In this document: piece by piece, positions 44,351-55,500 of the stretch
Layout of the letters: each line of letters starts with the position of its first letter
How positions within the stretch are numbered: the stretch's first letter is position 1
Assembly (NCBI GenBank): GCA_013373085.1
Contig: JABXIM010000107.1
Span: 1-64,000, forward strand
DNA from: Oceanospirillaceae bacterium
GTDB lineage: Bacteria > Pseudomonadota > Gammaproteobacteria > Pseudomonadales > Balneatricaceae
Direction: 5' to 3'
DNA: 64,000 bases
Position numbers and translations under genes: made by a program
The notes under the pieces: generated by a model
What the model was told of the DNA's origin: nothing
Seen by the model: the letters and a program-made list of their open reading frames with translations, nothing else
The model's database searches: none

Positions 44351-45748
44351 TCAGTGTGCCGAAGGGGCGGGACTGCGGCGCGGACGACGTTGGCGTCGGG
44401 GTTTTGGCGCCCCGTCTTTCTGCTGACGCGGCTGCTCGGACGATGTCTGGCGCGACCCCGTTGCAGCGTTGCCGCCGCCGGAGCGACCACGTCCACCCCG
44501 GCTACGCCGGCGCTTGCCGTCGCTGTTGCCACTGCCGCTTCCTGCGCCGCCCGCTGGACGGTTCGCAGGCTGAGGCGGTGCCGGCGGTACGTAGCTCTCG
44601 GCACTACGCCGCAACAGCTCGAGGTCCACCGACGGCGGCGGCAGCAGCTTGAACTTGCGTCGCAGCAGCTTCTCGATGCCCCTGAACTCCTTGTCTTCGT
44701 CGCGACTGATAAGCGACACCGCTTCGCCGCTGGCACCGGCCCGCCCGGTGCGACCGATACGGTGCACGTAGTCGGCCGGCACGTTGGGGAGCTCAAAGTT
44801 GACGACGTGGGGCAACTGGTCGATATCGAGGCCGCGGGCAGCGATGTCGGTGGCCACCAGCACCCGGATGTCGCCGCTCTTGAAATTCGACAACGCGCGG
44901 GTACGGGCATTCTGGCTCTTGTTGCCATGGATCGCCGCGGCGCTGATGCCGTTCTTCTCCAGCTGCTGGCTGAGCCGGTTGGCGCCGTGTTTGGTGCGTG
45001 TGAATACCAACACCTGGGACCAGTCACCGGACAGGATCATGTGCGCCAGCACCGGCATCTTGTCGCCTTTTTCGGTTTCGAAGAAGGTTTGCTCGATACG
45101 GTGGGCGGTGGCATTGCGCGCCACTTCGACACTGGTCGGATTATGCAGGATATCCTGGGTCAGGCGCTTGATTTCCGGCGAGAAGGTGGCCGAAAACAGC
45201 AGGTTCTGACGCTTCGCGGGCAGCAGTTTCAGCACTCGTCGGATATCGTGAATAAAGCCCATGTCGAGCATCCGATCCGCTTCGTCGAGCACCAGCATCT
45301 GGATATGGGACAGATCAACGCAACCCTGCCCGTGAAGATCCAGCAGCCGGCCCGGCGTCGCCACCAGTATATCGACCCCCTTGCGCAGCAACTCCTTTTG
45401 CGGGTTGATGCTGACGCCCCCGAACACCACTGCCGAACGCAACGGCAGATGACGGCCATAGGTGCTGACGCTTTCGCCGACCTGGGCAGCCAGCTCACGG
45501 GTCGGCGTGAGCACCAGTGCACGCAGCATATGCCCCTCCGGCGGCCGGTGCTCGCTCAGGCGATGCAGCATCGGCAGTGTGAAACCGGCCGTCTTGCCGG
45601 TACCGGTCTGGGCGGCGGCCAGCAGGTCGCGGCCTTCCAGTACCACCGGAATAGCCTGGGCTTGAATCGGGGACGGGGTTTCGTACCCCTGCTCCTGCAC
45701 GGCGCGCAGCAGCGGTTCGGAAAGTCCGAGAGTGGAAAAAGCAGTCAT
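44351..45748 (-). CDS. rhlE: DEAD-box RNA helicase, RhlE type
   Basis: A 465-residue ATP-dependent RNA helicase. Motifs in order: Q motif ([13 protein letters not shown]), I ([13 protein letters not shown], about residues 44-56), Ia (PTRELAAQV), Ib (TPGRLLD), II ([12 protein letters not shown]), III (SATFS), then the second RecA domain with [11 protein letters not shown] and [12 protein letters not shown]. The tail from about 375 is Gly/Arg/Ser-rich ([14 protein letters not shown]), a low-complexity RNA-binding end. RhlE is the best fit by start ([17 protein letters not shown]) and size. Roles are ribosome maturation and cold-stress RNA handling. Terminated by the hairpin at 44319-44344. Confidence 0.93.
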   Translation of the reverse strand: MTAFSTLGLSEPLLRAVQEQGYETPSPIQAQAIPVVLEGRDLLAAAQTGTGKTAGFTLPMLHRLSEHRPPEGHMLRALVLTPTRELAAQVGESVSTYGRHLPLRSAVVFGGVSINPQKELLRKGVDILVATPGRLLDLHGQGCVDLSHIQMLVLDEADRMLDMGFIHDIRRVLKLLPAKRQNLLFSATFSPEIKRLTQDILHNPTSVEVARNATAHRIEQTFFETEKGDKMPVLAHMILSGDWSQVLVFTRTKHGANRLSQQLEKNGISAAAIHGNKSQNARTRALSNFKSGDIRVLVATDIAARGLDIDQLPHVVNFELPNVPADYVHRIGRTGRAGASGEAVSLISRDEDKEFRGIEKLLRRKFKLLPPPSVDLELLRRSAESYVPPAPPQPANRPAGGAGSGSGNSDGKRRRSRGGRGRSGGGNAATGSRQTSSEQPRQQKDGAPKPRRQRRPRRSPAPSAH

Positions 45749-46125
45749 GAATGTCCGTCAACTGAGGATCGATGTAGGGCCCGGTCATTGTACGACTGAC
45801 TGGTTGGGCCCTTCAGGGTGAGCGGCGCAGCTTACCGGAAATGACACCATAACGCCAAGTAAATGCCTTGCCAGGTCGCTTCTGACGCGAAACGCGACGC
45901 CGGTATCGCATGTCCCGCCGGGCCGGGCACGCAAATATTCGCGGCGTTTGCTGCACACAGGCGGGGCGGCCCTTCGCCGTCCATGGCCCAGGCAGCAAAA
46001 TGCTCCCTGCGTTTGCTGCACACAGGCCGTCCATGGCCTAGGCAGCAAAATGCTCCCTGCGTTTGCTGCACACAGGCCGTCCATGGCCTAGGCTGATGTC
46101 AGTGACGGACGAAAGAGACCGCCCC
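45749..46125. other. 377-bp divergent spacer with a 50-bp tandem repeat
   Basis: The spacer separates rhlE and the winged-helix gene. It contains the tandem repeat described at 45977-46092 and an isolated related piece GCGTTTGCTGCACACAGGC at 45944-45962. No gene is supported; open frames across it are produced by the repeat. Promoters for both genes are expected but not evident. Confidence 0.6.
45977..46092. repeat. Tandem 50-bp repeat, about 2.3 copies
   Basis: Copies start at 45977, 46027 and (partial) 46077. Each begins CCGTCCATGGCC(C/T)AGG and runs through GCAGCAAAATGCTCCCTGCG and TTTGCTGCACACAGG. Full copies differ at a single base in the first 50. Inside each, GCAGCAAA can pair with TTTGCTGC, so a unit can fold on itself. 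The unit resembles short gammaproteobacterial intergenic repeats; copy number may vary between strains. Confidence 0.85.
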
Positions 46126-46413
46126 ATGACCCGCAGATCTCAGCGCGCCTTTTACCGCAAGCTCTACCTTGCCTGGCTGATCGACAACGGCAAGCACAAC
46201 CTGCGCACGCTGCAGGAGAAAACCGGCATGCCCCGCCGCACGCTGCAGGACAGTCTCAAGGACCTCGAGGATATCGGCATCAAGTGCGTGTTCGAGCAAA
46301 ACGACGGAGAACGCAACAACTTCGGCCTCTACCGGGTCACCGACTGGGGCCCTATCCGGCGCAACTGGGTGCGCACGCACCTCGCCCAACTCAAAGCCGA
46401 ACTTGAGCAGTGA
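46126..46413 (+). CDS. Small winged helix-turn-helix protein
   Basis: A 95-residue protein that looks like a stand-alone winged helix: LYLAWLIDNGKHNLRTLQEKTGMPRRTLQDSLKDLEDIGIKCVFE, where NLRTLQEKTGMPRRTLQDSL is the helix-turn-helix, followed by a wing-like hairpin (RNNFGLYRVTDWGPI). No effector domain. It is likely a DNA-binding regulator or nucleoid-associated factor with unknown targets. The start at 46126 is chosen because the frame upstream runs into the tandem repeat. It is isolated, with sbcC convergent 117 bp downstream. Confidence 0.75.
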   Translation: MTRRSQRAFYRKLYLAWLIDNGKHNLRTLQEKTGMPRRTLQDSLKDLEDIGIKCVFEQNDGERNNFGLYRVTDWGPIRRNWVRTHLAQLKAELEQ

Positions 46414-46530
46414 TTCCGCGTATGGCTTATAACAGCGTGACCGGCATCCGATCAGGGTCAATCATAAAGCCACGCGTGCGGGGTCTCCGGTACCGGCATG
46501 ATCCGCCCCTCGCGCTATACGCCTTACCGT

Positions 46531-49500
46531 TCACTCCTCACCCTTCCCGGCAAACCTGAACCGAGCATCCAGGCGGCTATAGCCGAGGCCGTTACCCTTG
46601 CGCACCCGGATCTGCACCGGAATTCGCTCTTTAAGCGCCTCGACGTGGCTGATGACCCCGATCATCTTGCCGCTTGCGTTCAGGTTGTCCAGCGCGTCAA
46701 GGGCCACATCCAGGGTATCCGCATCGAGGGTACCGAAGCCCTCGTCGAGAAATAGCGAATCGATGCGGGTGCGGTGGCTGACCAGGTCCGACAGCGCCAG
46801 CGCCAGCGCCAGACTGACCAGAAAGCTTTCACCGCCGGAAAGCGTGCGGGTATCTCGCAGCGTATCCGCCTGCCAGCCGTCGACAACCTCCAGTTCCAGC
46901 TCGTCCCCGGCCTTGCGTTGCAACCGGTAACGGCCGTCCAGGCGAACCAGCTGCCGGTTAGCCAGGTAGATAAGGTGATCCAGCGTCAGGCCCTGGGCGA
47001 AACGGCGGAAGCGGTCTCCCCGCTGCGAGCCGATCAGGCTCGAGAGGTGCGCCCAGGTATCGTACTGCGCCTGCTGGCGCTCGACCTGCTCGACCAGCGC
47101 CTGTTGACTGCGACGCTGCTGCGCATCCTGTTCGAGCTGCTGTGCCAGCGCCCCCTGCCGCTGTCGCGCCGCATCCAGCTGTTCGCGCACCCCGGCCAGC
47201 TCCCGGACCACGTCGTCGGCATCGAGAGCGGCGAAAGCCTGAGCCTCCAGAGACGTCAGTTCGGACTGGAGCTGCGCCAGCAGCGAGGCGTTGCTCACGC
47301 GCGCGGCATCAAGCTCGTCACTAAGGGTTTGCAGGCGCGTGCGTTCATCCCGATCCAGCAGTGCCCCAAGGTAGGCCTCCTCGGTATCGAAGACACTGGC
47401 GTCCAGTGCCTGCTGCCATGCCTCGGCGGAACGCTGCGCGTCCTGGCGCAGGCTGTCATGACGGCTGTCCAGTTCCCCAAGGCGCCCGTCAAGTGCGTCC
47501 AGCTGTTGTCGCGAAGCGGCGAGTTCCTGCGCCAGCCGGCGTTGCTCGGACTCGGCCCGGTTCAGGGACTGCTGCAACTGCTGCCGTATTTCGGATACCG
47601 TCCGTCCCTCGAAAAGCCCCTGTCGCCGTTGCGCCAGCTCGCGGCGCTCGTTATCGAGACGGAGCCTGGCATCGCGCTCAGCCTGCTGCTCGGCATCGAG
47701 CCGCAGGCGCTCCTGCTGCAGCGGGTCGAGGCGCAGCCGCAAGGATTCCTGCTGGCGCTGCTGCTCATCGTACTGCGTCCGCATCCGGCTGTAGGTCTGC
47801 CAGTCGCGGGCCCGCGCGTCGAGCCACTCCGACTGGCTGGCCAGCGGCGGCAGGCCACCCGTTCCGACCGACGCCTCGAGCTCGGTTTCCAGCGAGACGA
47901 GCCCCTGGCTGGCCGTCTCCGTCTCCTGTTCCAGCGTCCGCAGCCGCTCGTCGAGCGAGCCCCGGTTCGCCTGCTGCAGGCCGAGCTGGTGCTCGACCTC
48001 CGAACAATGCTGCGCGCCGAGCGTCACCTCCGCGATCAATTGCTGTCGCTGCGCGTCCAGCGCTGCCAGTCGCTCGCCATCCTGCTCCAGGCGTGCAATC
48101 CTCTCCTGCAGCTGTCCACGTAACGCCTCCAGCACACCGGTGTCGGGTAATGCGCCTTCGACCGCCGGTACCAGGCCCGCAACTGAAAGCTTTTCGAGCA
48201 ACGGCTTGGCGTCGGACAGGAGCAGTTCGCAGGCCTCGTTTTCCTGTTCCAGCCGCTCCCGCAAGGCCTGCAACTTCGCTTTTAGCGCCGCCAGTTCCTC
48301 ACCCGACTTTTCACCATCGGTCTGCAGCCGCTCCAGCTCGGCCTTCTTCTCGTCCCGTCGTCGCCTCGTGTCGTCATCACCGGGCCTGCTGTATTCACGC
48401 ACGTAGGGATGTTCGGTCGAGCCACACAGCGGGCAGGCCTGGTCGGGCTGCAACTGATCCCGATACTCGCTGAGCTCGAGAATCCGTCTTTCCTGCTCAA
48501 GCAACCGCTCTAGATCCTCGAGATGCTGCCGGCATGCGCGAAAACGCTGGCGCGCTGCGTCCAGCGCGACGCCGCCCTCGGCAACGGTAGCAGCAAGCTG
48601 CTTTTCATCTCGCCGGTACCCCCCCAGCCGAACCTGCCCTTCGTGGTACCGGCGCGCCAGCCTCAGAAGCTCGTCCACGCCACTTTGCACTGTCTGCTGC
48701 CGGCGCAGTTCCTGCTGCAACGCGCCCGGCTCGCGCTCCGCCAGCAGCGTGCCGATCTCAAGCACTTTTTTCCGCTCGCGCTGCCGCAGCGCATCCAGCG
48801 CCTCCCCGGCCTGTCGGCGTTCCAGCTCGAGAACCGCCGCTCGTTTCACCTGCGCCTGGAGCTGCTGGTTCAGTTCGTCTCGAACGCGTTTTTTAGCCGC
48901 CAGATCTGCAGAAACTCGGGCGCGCTGTTCCAGCCTCGCCCGCCACATCGGCAGCGATTCGCCCAATGTTCGAAGGTCCGCATGCGTCTCAAGATAGCTG
49001 TCAGCGGCCTGAAGTCGCGCCTCGGCGTCGCGCAGCTGCTGCTCGAGCTGCTGCAGCTGCGCCGCCAGTGAATCCATACGACCGGTCCGTGCGGCCAGAC
49101 TGAGATCGATCTCTTCGAGCCGCTCGCCGAGACCGAGCAAACGATTATCCAGCGGTACCACTTCTTCATGCAGCCGCGTTTCGGCCTGGTCACGTTCGCC
49201 CCGGACCCGCTCCAGCGCCTGCGTAGCGTCCGACTCGCGCGAGGCGAGCCGTTCGACCGCGATGGCCAGTTCGCCTCGGCGCAGCTGTTCCGCCTCGATG
49301 TTTCCGACCAGTTCCCCGAGCTGCGACGACTCCGTTCGGGCGCGCTGATACAGAGGTTGGATTTCCAGCGCCGGCAAGGCAGCCTTCAGCCGTTGCAGTT
49401 CGGGTTTTGCCGCCTCACGCTGCACATCCAGAGCCTGGCGTTCGGCAATACGCTGTTGCAATGCACTACGGGCGCGTCGCAGCGTCTCGAGACCACGTTC

Positions 49501-50229
49501 GCTGTCAACCAGCGCCTGCTCGCGTTGCACCAGCTTTTTCAGCTCTGCGGCTAACGCAGTCTGTTCGGCACCGAGCGACGCCAACGTCGCCGCATCGAGC
49601 AACTGCACGCCGTCCGCCCGCGCGCGCAACAGCTTCAGCGACTCTTCTTCCCGACGCCGCCGCTCGAAGGCGCGGCGCGACAGCTCGCCGTAGATCTCCG
49701 TACCGGTCAGCTCCTCGAGCAGCTCCGCACGTTCGTTGGGACTGGCGTTGAGAAATGCCGCGAAGCCCCCCTGGGCCAACAGCATCGATTTGGTGAAGCG
49801 GGCAAAATCAAGGCCCGTCAGTTCGCTGATACGGTTCAGCTTGTCGTTTATGCGGTTGGTGATCAGCCGGCCATCGCCATGGGCCAGTTCGACCTGCGGT
49901 GGCTGCAGCTTGCCGTCGGCCTGCCCCCGGGCTCGGTGCTGAGACCAGTAAGCGCGGTAGGCTTCCCCCTTTACCTCGAACTCGACCTCGGCCAGACAGT
50001 CGGCGGTATGCCGCGTCATCAGCTCGTTGCTGCCGGCCGAGACACTGAGGCGCGGCGTGGCATGATAGAGCGCCAGGCAGATGGCATCGAGCAACGTGGT
50101 TTTGCCGGCCCCAGTGGGGCCGGTAATTGCGAACAGGCCGTTATCGACGAACTCCGGCGCGCGGAAATCGACGTACCATTCGCCCTTTAGCGAATTCAGG
50201 TTGCGCAGGCGCAGGCTGAGAATCTTCAC
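46531..50229 (-). CDS. sbcC: Exonuclease subunit SbcC (Rad50-like)
   Basis: A 1232-residue SMC-like ATPase which, with SbcD, cuts hairpins and protein-blocked DNA ends. N-terminal Walker [15 protein letters not shown] (about 35-48), two long coiled-coil arms, the zinc-hook CPLC (about residue 598), and C-terminal signature [18 protein letters not shown] and Walker [13 protein letters not shown]. It is longer than E. coli SbcC (1048), similar to Pseudomonas SbcC. The start is GTG at 50229, sharing GTGA with the sbcD stop (50226-50228); this makes the N-terminus [16 protein letters not shown] as in the family. The pair is translationally coupled. Confidence 0.95.
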   Translation of the reverse strand: MKILSLRLRNLNSLKGEWYVDFRAPEFVDNGLFAITGPTGAGKTTLLDAICLALYHATPRLSVSAGSNELMTRHTADCLAEVEFEVKGEAYRAYWSQHRARGQADGKLQPPQVELAHGDGRLITNRINDKLNRISELTGLDFARFTKSMLLAQGGFAAFLNASPNERAELLEELTGTEIYGELSRRAFERRRREEESLKLLRARADGVQLLDAATLASLGAEQTALAAELKKLVQREQALVDSERGLETLRRARSALQQRIAERQALDVQREAAKPELQRLKAALPALEIQPLYQRARTESSQLGELVGNIEAEQLRRGELAIAVERLASRESDATQALERVRGERDQAETRLHEEVVPLDNRLLGLGERLEEIDLSLAARTGRMDSLAAQLQQLEQQLRDAEARLQAADSYLETHADLRTLGESLPMWRARLEQRARVSADLAAKKRVRDELNQQLQAQVKRAAVLELERRQAGEALDALRQRERKKVLEIGTLLAEREPGALQQELRRQQTVQSGVDELLRLARRYHEGQVRLGGYRRDEKQLAATVAEGGVALDAARQRFRACRQHLEDLERLLEQERRILELSEYRDQLQPDQACPLCGSTEHPYVREYSRPGDDDTRRRRDEKKAELERLQTDGEKSGEELAALKAKLQALRERLEQENEACELLLSDAKPLLEKLSVAGLVPAVEGALPDTGVLEALRGQLQERIARLEQDGERLAALDAQRQQLIAEVTLGAQHCSEVEHQLGLQQANRGSLDERLRTLEQETETASQGLVSLETELEASVGTGGLPPLASQSEWLDARARDWQTYSRMRTQYDEQQRQQESLRLRLDPLQQERLRLDAEQQAERDARLRLDNERRELAQRRQGLFEGRTVSEIRQQLQQSLNRAESEQRRLAQELAASRQQLDALDGRLGELDSRHDSLRQDAQRSAEAWQQALDASVFDTEEAYLGALLDRDERTRLQTLSDELDAARVSNASLLAQLQSELTSLEAQAFAALDADDVVRELAGVREQLDAARQRQGALAQQLEQDAQQRRSQQALVEQVERQQAQYDTWAHLSSLIGSQRGDRFRRFAQGLTLDHLIYLANRQLVRLDGRYRLQRKAGDELELEVVDGWQADTLRDTRTLSGGESFLVSLALALALSDLVSHRTRIDSLFLDEGFGTLDADTLDVALDALDNLNASGKMIGVISHVEALKERIPVQIRVRKGNGLGYSRLDARFRFAGKGEE

Positions 50230-51488
50230 CGCTCGCCCTCCGTCAAGGATTCCTCGAGTTCGGAGCACAAGCTGTCAAAGGCCTCCTGCAGCCGGGTTTC
50301 GGTGGCGTCGTCCAGCGTTTCCAGCGCCAGGCGCCGGCGAAACACTTCATCCACCGAAAGTTCCTGCAGCGTTTCCCGTGCCTGGGAGTCCAGCGACACC
50401 GCTTCCATACTGCGCTTGCGGCGAATGCGCAGGACCTCGACCGGCAGGCCGTCCACCAGTTGCTGTACCCGCTGCTGCAGGTCGCTGAGGTAGTCGTCAG
50501 CCTCGATTTCGACCTCGAGCCAGGTTACCGGACCGTCGACAGAAGCGACGGCCGAGCCGAAACGCACTTCAAGCTGCGTCGCCAGCGTATCAAGAGAGCC
50601 GCTGAGTGACAGCATCGGCTGCCACGCCGGCACCTCCAGTGGCGTCACCGCTGTCAGAGCGCCGGCGCTGAAGTCGACCATCAGGACCTGCTTTGCCCGC
50701 GTGCTTTCGTCGAAGCTCAGGGCGATCGGCGAGCCGCTATAGCGTATGTGCTCGCTGCCGCCAACCACCTGGGCCCGATGCAGATGACCCAGCGCCATAT
50801 AATCGACCGGCGGAAAGGCGGCGGCCGGGAAGGCATCCAGGGTACCGATGTAGAGTTCCCGCACCGACTCGGACAGCTGACCGCCGACCGTCGTCAGATG
50901 CCCCGTCGCAATGATCGGCATCCCCTCCCCGGCTTCTCCTCCTCCAGCCAAAAGCGCGTCACGGCGCTGCAGGGCACACTCATAGATAACGGTATAATGA
51001 TCGCGAATGGCTGCCATCAACACTTCGCGCTTGTGCTCGCGACTCTCGCCCGCATGGCTCTCGATAAGGTCACGCGGCCGTAAATACGGAATGGCGCAGA
51101 GCACCGCTCCCGGCGTTCCATCACGGCGGTGAAGCTCGATCACCTGATCTTCGGGATTTTCCGCCACGCCGCCGATAACGACGGTATCGAGGCAGGCCAG
51201 CAGTTCGCGGGATTCGTGCAGCGTCGACACCGAATCGTGGTTCCCGCCCAGCACCACCAGCTGGCAACCGCTCTCGCGAAGCTCGACGATAAAGTGGTTG
51301 TAGAGCCGTCGGGCATAGCTCGGCGGCGTACCGGTATCAAAGATATCGCCGGCCACGATCAGCGCATCGACGCGGTGCTCGCGTGCCGTTTCGATCAGCC
51401 AGCCCAGGAAAGCCCGGTGCTCGGCCTCCCGGCTCTTGCCCATGAAATGTTGTCCGAGATGCCAGTCGGAGCTGTGCAATATACGCAT
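50226..51488 (-). CDS. sbcD: Exonuclease subunit SbcD (Mre11-like)
   Basis: A 420-residue metallophosphoesterase nuclease. Phosphoesterase motifs: I SSDWHLGQ (residues about 6-13), [11 protein letters not shown] (about 46-54), III GGNHDS (about 82-87), IV/V in the middle including TGHLTTVGG and [10 protein letters not shown]. The C-terminal capping region follows. Typical length (about 400). It is the first gene of the sbcDC unit; its stop overlaps the sbcC start by four bases. Upstream is mtgA on the same strand, 136 bp away. Confidence 0.96.
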   Translation of the reverse strand: MRILHSSDWHLGQHFMGKSREAEHRAFLGWLIETAREHRVDALIVAGDIFDTGTPPSYARRLYNHFIVELRESGCQLVVLGGNHDSVSTLHESRELLACLDTVVIGGVAENPEDQVIELHRRDGTPGAVLCAIPYLRPRDLIESHAGESREHKREVLMAAIRDHYTVIYECALQRRDALLAGGGEAGEGMPIIATGHLTTVGGQLSESVRELYIGTLDAFPAAAFPPVDYMALGHLHRAQVVGGSEHIRYSGSPIALSFDESTRAKQVLMVDFSAGALTAVTPLEVPAWQPMLSLSGSLDTLATQLEVRFGSAVASVDGPVTWLEVEIEADDYLSDLQQRVQQLVDGLPVEVLRIRRKRSMEAVSLDSQARETLQELSVDEVFRRRLALETLDDATETRLQEAFDSLCSELEESLTEGER

Positions 51489-51624
51489 CGATAATCCTGA
51501 TCAGTGCGGGTGAGTGCTGTTGTTGAACCGGAACGACAGTACCGTTCGCCAGAGACTTCGCGAACAAGTTCAGGTTTTCAACGGTGTCGATTACGTCGGC
51601 CCGGACGCCTGCCCAATCGCCGGG

Positions 51625-52341
51625 TTAGTCACCGTCCACGGCCTTCAGCGTGACGGCGCCGAGCTGGCGCATCTGCCGGGCTATCCAGCGACTGCGTCGT
51701 TCGACGTAGGGTGACGGCGGCTGCGCCCGATAGCGATAGGGGTTGGGCAGCACCGCCGCGAGGCGTGCCGCCTGCAGCGCGCCGAGATTACGCGCCGGGA
51801 CGCCGTAGTAGTGACGTCCCGCCGCCTCGACGCCGTAAATGCCGGGACCGAATTCGACGATATTGAGATACACCTCGAGGATGCGCCCCTTGTCCCAGAG
51901 CAGCTCCAGCAACAGCGCGAACCAGGCTTCGAGCCCTTTGCGCACCCAGCTGCGACCGGACCAGAGGAAGAGGTTCTTGGCGGTCTGCTGCGTCAGGGTG
52001 CTGGCGCCACGTACCCGCCCGCCGTCGAGATTATGCTCCAGCGCCCGCTGTATCGCCGTGAAATCGAAGCCGTTGTGCTCGGCAAAGCGTTGGTCTTCGG
52101 CGGCGATGACCGCGAGTTGCATTGACGGCGAAATCTGGTCGCGCGCAACCCATTCATGGGCGAACGACGCCGGATAACCCTCGGGCGGAAAGAGTTCACG
52201 CTGAACCAGCCAGGACCAGATCGGCGGATCGACGAAACGAAACAGCAGCACCAGCAACAGGCTCAGCAGCACCCAGCCACCAACGAGCCAGCACAGCAGT
52301 TTGCCCAGCGGGCGTATCAGATAACGTTTGAAGAGAGGCAC
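51625..52341 (-). CDS. mtgA: Monofunctional biosynthetic peptidoglycan transglycosylase
   Basis: A 238-residue inner-membrane glycosyltransferase (family GT51) that polymerises lipid II into glycan strands. One N-terminal membrane anchor (about 12-36) and the five GT51 motifs: catalytic Glu in AVIAAEDQRFAEHNGFD, GASTLTQQTAKNLFL, the WDKGRILEVYLNIVEFGPGIYG segment and the LAAVLPNP block. Size equals E. coli MtgA (242). It appears as a single gene between NAD-GDH and sbcD, all on the minus strand. Confidence 0.96.
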   Translation of the reverse strand: MPLFKRYLIRPLGKLLCWLVGGWVLLSLLLVLLFRFVDPPIWSWLVQRELFPPEGYPASFAHEWVARDQISPSMQLAVIAAEDQRFAEHNGFDFTAIQRALEHNLDGGRVRGASTLTQQTAKNLFLWSGRSWVRKGLEAWFALLLELLWDKGRILEVYLNIVEFGPGIYGVEAAGRHYYGVPARNLGALQAARLAAVLPNPYRYRAQPPSPYVERRSRWIARQMRQLGAVTLKAVDGD

Positions 52342-52521
52342 ATCGGTTCCGGCTTCGAAAAATCAGTCACCTATTGTGCACATCGGGGCGGTCGCCGTCG
52401 ACGATTGCCGAATTAGCGTTGAACGTTAAGGGAATACTGCCGCGCCCTATACAAACGGCAACCGGCAGCATCCAATGGGGCAGCGGGTCTCAGCCATGTC
52501 GGCCAAGACCCGCTCCGGGGG

Positions 52522-55500
52522 TCAGGCGCTCGCCTGGGCAAGATCCAGCAGCTCGCGCAGCGCCACGGTGAAGATGGCGCAGTCGTTGAGGTTCGCACCC
52601 CGCAGCTCCGCCAGCATCTGCTGCCATCGCTGCAGCAAGCCAGAACGCTGTTCGAGCCACTGACCGACCAGCGCCTCCGGCTCGGGCTCGGCATCGGACG
52701 TCTCAACCTCCGACAGCACCTTCACGGTCAGCGCCCGCATCTGCGTATTGAGGTCCTCGCGCAGGCCGTCGCGCGCCATCGACTGCCAGTGGTTGCTGAC
52801 GTCGATGCCACGCACCTGCTGGTCGAACCAGTGCAGCTCCAGCCGCTCGCCGAGATCGAAGTAGACCGCAGCCACCCGCTCCAGCGGCTGGCCCGTCTCG
52901 GCTGCCGCCTCGATCACACCCAGTAGCGCATAGAGGCTATCGGCGGACGCCACCCGCGCCGAAAGTAATTCCGGTACGCCGGCCGCAACCAGTTCGTCGC
53001 GACGCTTCAGCCAGACTGCGTGCGGCTCGCCCTGCAAACGATCACCGATGCTGTCACCAATGGCGCGTACGCCGGACTGATAGCGTTCGACGGTGGCCAC
53101 GACCTCCAGCGCGGTGCGCTGGCGCAACAGGAACCAGTAGCTGGCCCGGCGCACCAGACGGATCAGATCGAGCATCATGCCCTGTTGCAGCTCGGCGGCC
53201 ACCTGGTTGTCGAGCGCTTCGATCTGATGCCAGATCGACTCGATATCGTAGACCTCGCGGGCGATAACGTATGCGGCCGCAATCGCCGCCTGATCGCGCC
53301 CGGTCGCCTGCTGCAGACGCTGCACAAAGGTGATACCCATGCGGTTGACCAGGCCATTGGCGACCTGGGTGGCGACGATCTCGGCGCGCAGGCGATGACC
53401 GCGGATCTGCTCCGGGAAGCGCTCGACCAGTTGCTGCGGGAAGGCCCGCTCGGCTTCCAGTGACATCAGCGGATCGTCGGTGATCCAGGAGTCGGTCAAC
53501 TGCTCCTTGAGCTCGGCCTTGGTATAGGAGATCAGCACCGACAGCTCCGGCCGGGTCAGACCGAGTTGCTGGGCCTTGCGCTCCTGCAACTCCTCGTCGG
53601 TCGGGATGAACTCCAGCGAACGCACCAGTCGCCCCGCCGCCTCGAGGCGATGGATCAGTCTGATGTAATCGTCGAGGTTCTGGCGCGAATGGAGCCGGGC
53701 AATGCTGAGTGCCAGCGCCTGGTCGTAATTGTTCTTCAATACCAGTCGAGATACGTCTTCGGTCATGTCCCGCAGCAGACCGTTGCGCTGCTTCAGCGTC
53801 ATGTCGCCGTTGACGACCACCTCATTGAGCAGAATCTTGATGTTGACCTCGTGGTCGGAGCAGTCCACACCCCCGGCATTGTCGATGAAGTCGGTGTTGG
53901 AGGCCCCGCCCCGCAGGCCGTACTCGATTCGGCCGAGCTGGGTGAAGCCGAGGTTACCGCCCTCGCCCAGTACGCGGCAACGCAGTTGGGAGCCATCAAT
54001 ACGCAGGCTGTCGTTGGCCTTGTCGCCGACATCGGCGTGACTCTCGCCCGAGGCCTTGACGTAGGTGCCGATACCGCCGTTCCAGATCAGATCGACCTGG
54101 GCCTTGAGCAGCGCCGAGACCAGATCGTTCGGAGCCAGGCGGTCTTCGCTGATGTCGAAGCGCTGTTTCATCTGCGGGCTGATCGGGATCCATTTGGCGC
54201 TGCGCGAGAAAACCCCGCCGCCTTCGGAGATCAGTTCGCGGTTGTAATCGTCCCAGCTCGAGCGAGGCAACTCGAACAGGCGCTCGCGCTCTTCAAAGCT
54301 CCTGGCAGCATCGGGCTGCGGATCGACGAAGATGTGCAGGTGGTTGAAGGCGGCCACCAGACGGATGTGCCGGGACATCAGCATGCCGTTGCCAAAGACA
54401 TCGCCCGCCATGTCGCCGATCGCGACGACGGTGAAGTCCTGGGTCTGGGTGTCCAGCCCGAGCTCGCGGAAATGCAGCTTGACCGACTCCCAGGCGCCAC
54501 GAGCGGTGATCCCCATCTTTTTGTGATCGTAGCCCTGGCTGCCGCCGGAGGCGAAGGCGTCGCCGAGCCAGAACCCGTACTCCTCGGCGATACCGTTGGC
54601 GATATCGGAGAAGGTTGCAGTACCCTTGTCGGCCGCGACGACCAGGTAGGGATCGTCGTCATCATGCCGCACCAGATCGACCGGGGGCTTCAGCTCACCG
54701 GCAACGAGGTTGTCGGTCACATCGAGCAGGGCGCGGATGAAGGTCTGGTAGCTGGCGATACCCTCTGCCAGGATATCGTCACGGCTGCCTGCGGTCGGCA
54801 GTTGCTTGGCAACGAAGCCGCCCTTGGCGCCCACCGGCACGATGACCGCGTTCTTGACCTGCTGCGCCTTCACCAGGCCCAGCACTTCGGTGCGGTAATC
54901 CTCGCGACGGTCCGACCAGCGCAGCCCGCCACGGGCAACCCGTCCGCCGCGCAGGTGCACGCCCTCGACCCGCGCCGAATAGACGAAGACTTCGAACATT
55001 GGACGCGGCAGCGGAATATCCGCAATGGCGTGGGGGTTCAGCTTGAAGGCGAAGTAATCCTTGAGCTCGCCGCTGGCGTCGCGCTGAAAGTAGTTGGTGC
55101 GCAGCGTTGCCTGGATCAGCTCGAGGAAGCGACGCAGTATCTTGTCATCGTTGAGATTGTCGACCTTGTCGAGGGCATCGACGATGCTACCGGCGATACG
55201 CTCGGTCAGGGCCTGAACCTTCTTGCTGCTCTGGCGTCCGGGCTCGAAGCGGGCCCGGAACAGCGCCACCAGCAGGCGAGTGATTTGCAGATGACGCGCC
55301 AGGGTATCCGCAATGTAAGGCTGACTGAAGCCGAAGCGAATTTGCTGGTTGTAACGTGCGTAGGCGCGCAGCATCGCCACTTCCCGCCAGGTCAGGTTGG
55401 CACCGATCACCAGCCGGTTGAACTCGTCGTTTTCGGCTCGCCCGCTCCAGATGCAGGAGAACGCATCCTGGAAGTTCTGCCGCACATCTTCCAGCTCCAC

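Noticed and set aside
44324-45799. 491-codon plus-strand frame opposite rhlE
   Set aside because: The DEAD-box motifs on the minus strand are complete and a minus-strand terminator ends the gene; the plus frame has no motif.
45785-46096. Several short minus and plus frames with repeated segments near rhlE
   Set aside because: Their repeated peptide segments simply translate the 50-bp tandem DNA repeat.
46774-48123. 449-codon plus-strand frame opposite sbcC
   Set aside because: Shadow of the coiled-coil region of SbcC; composition (Gln, Leu, Arg) is the reverse image of the helix codons.
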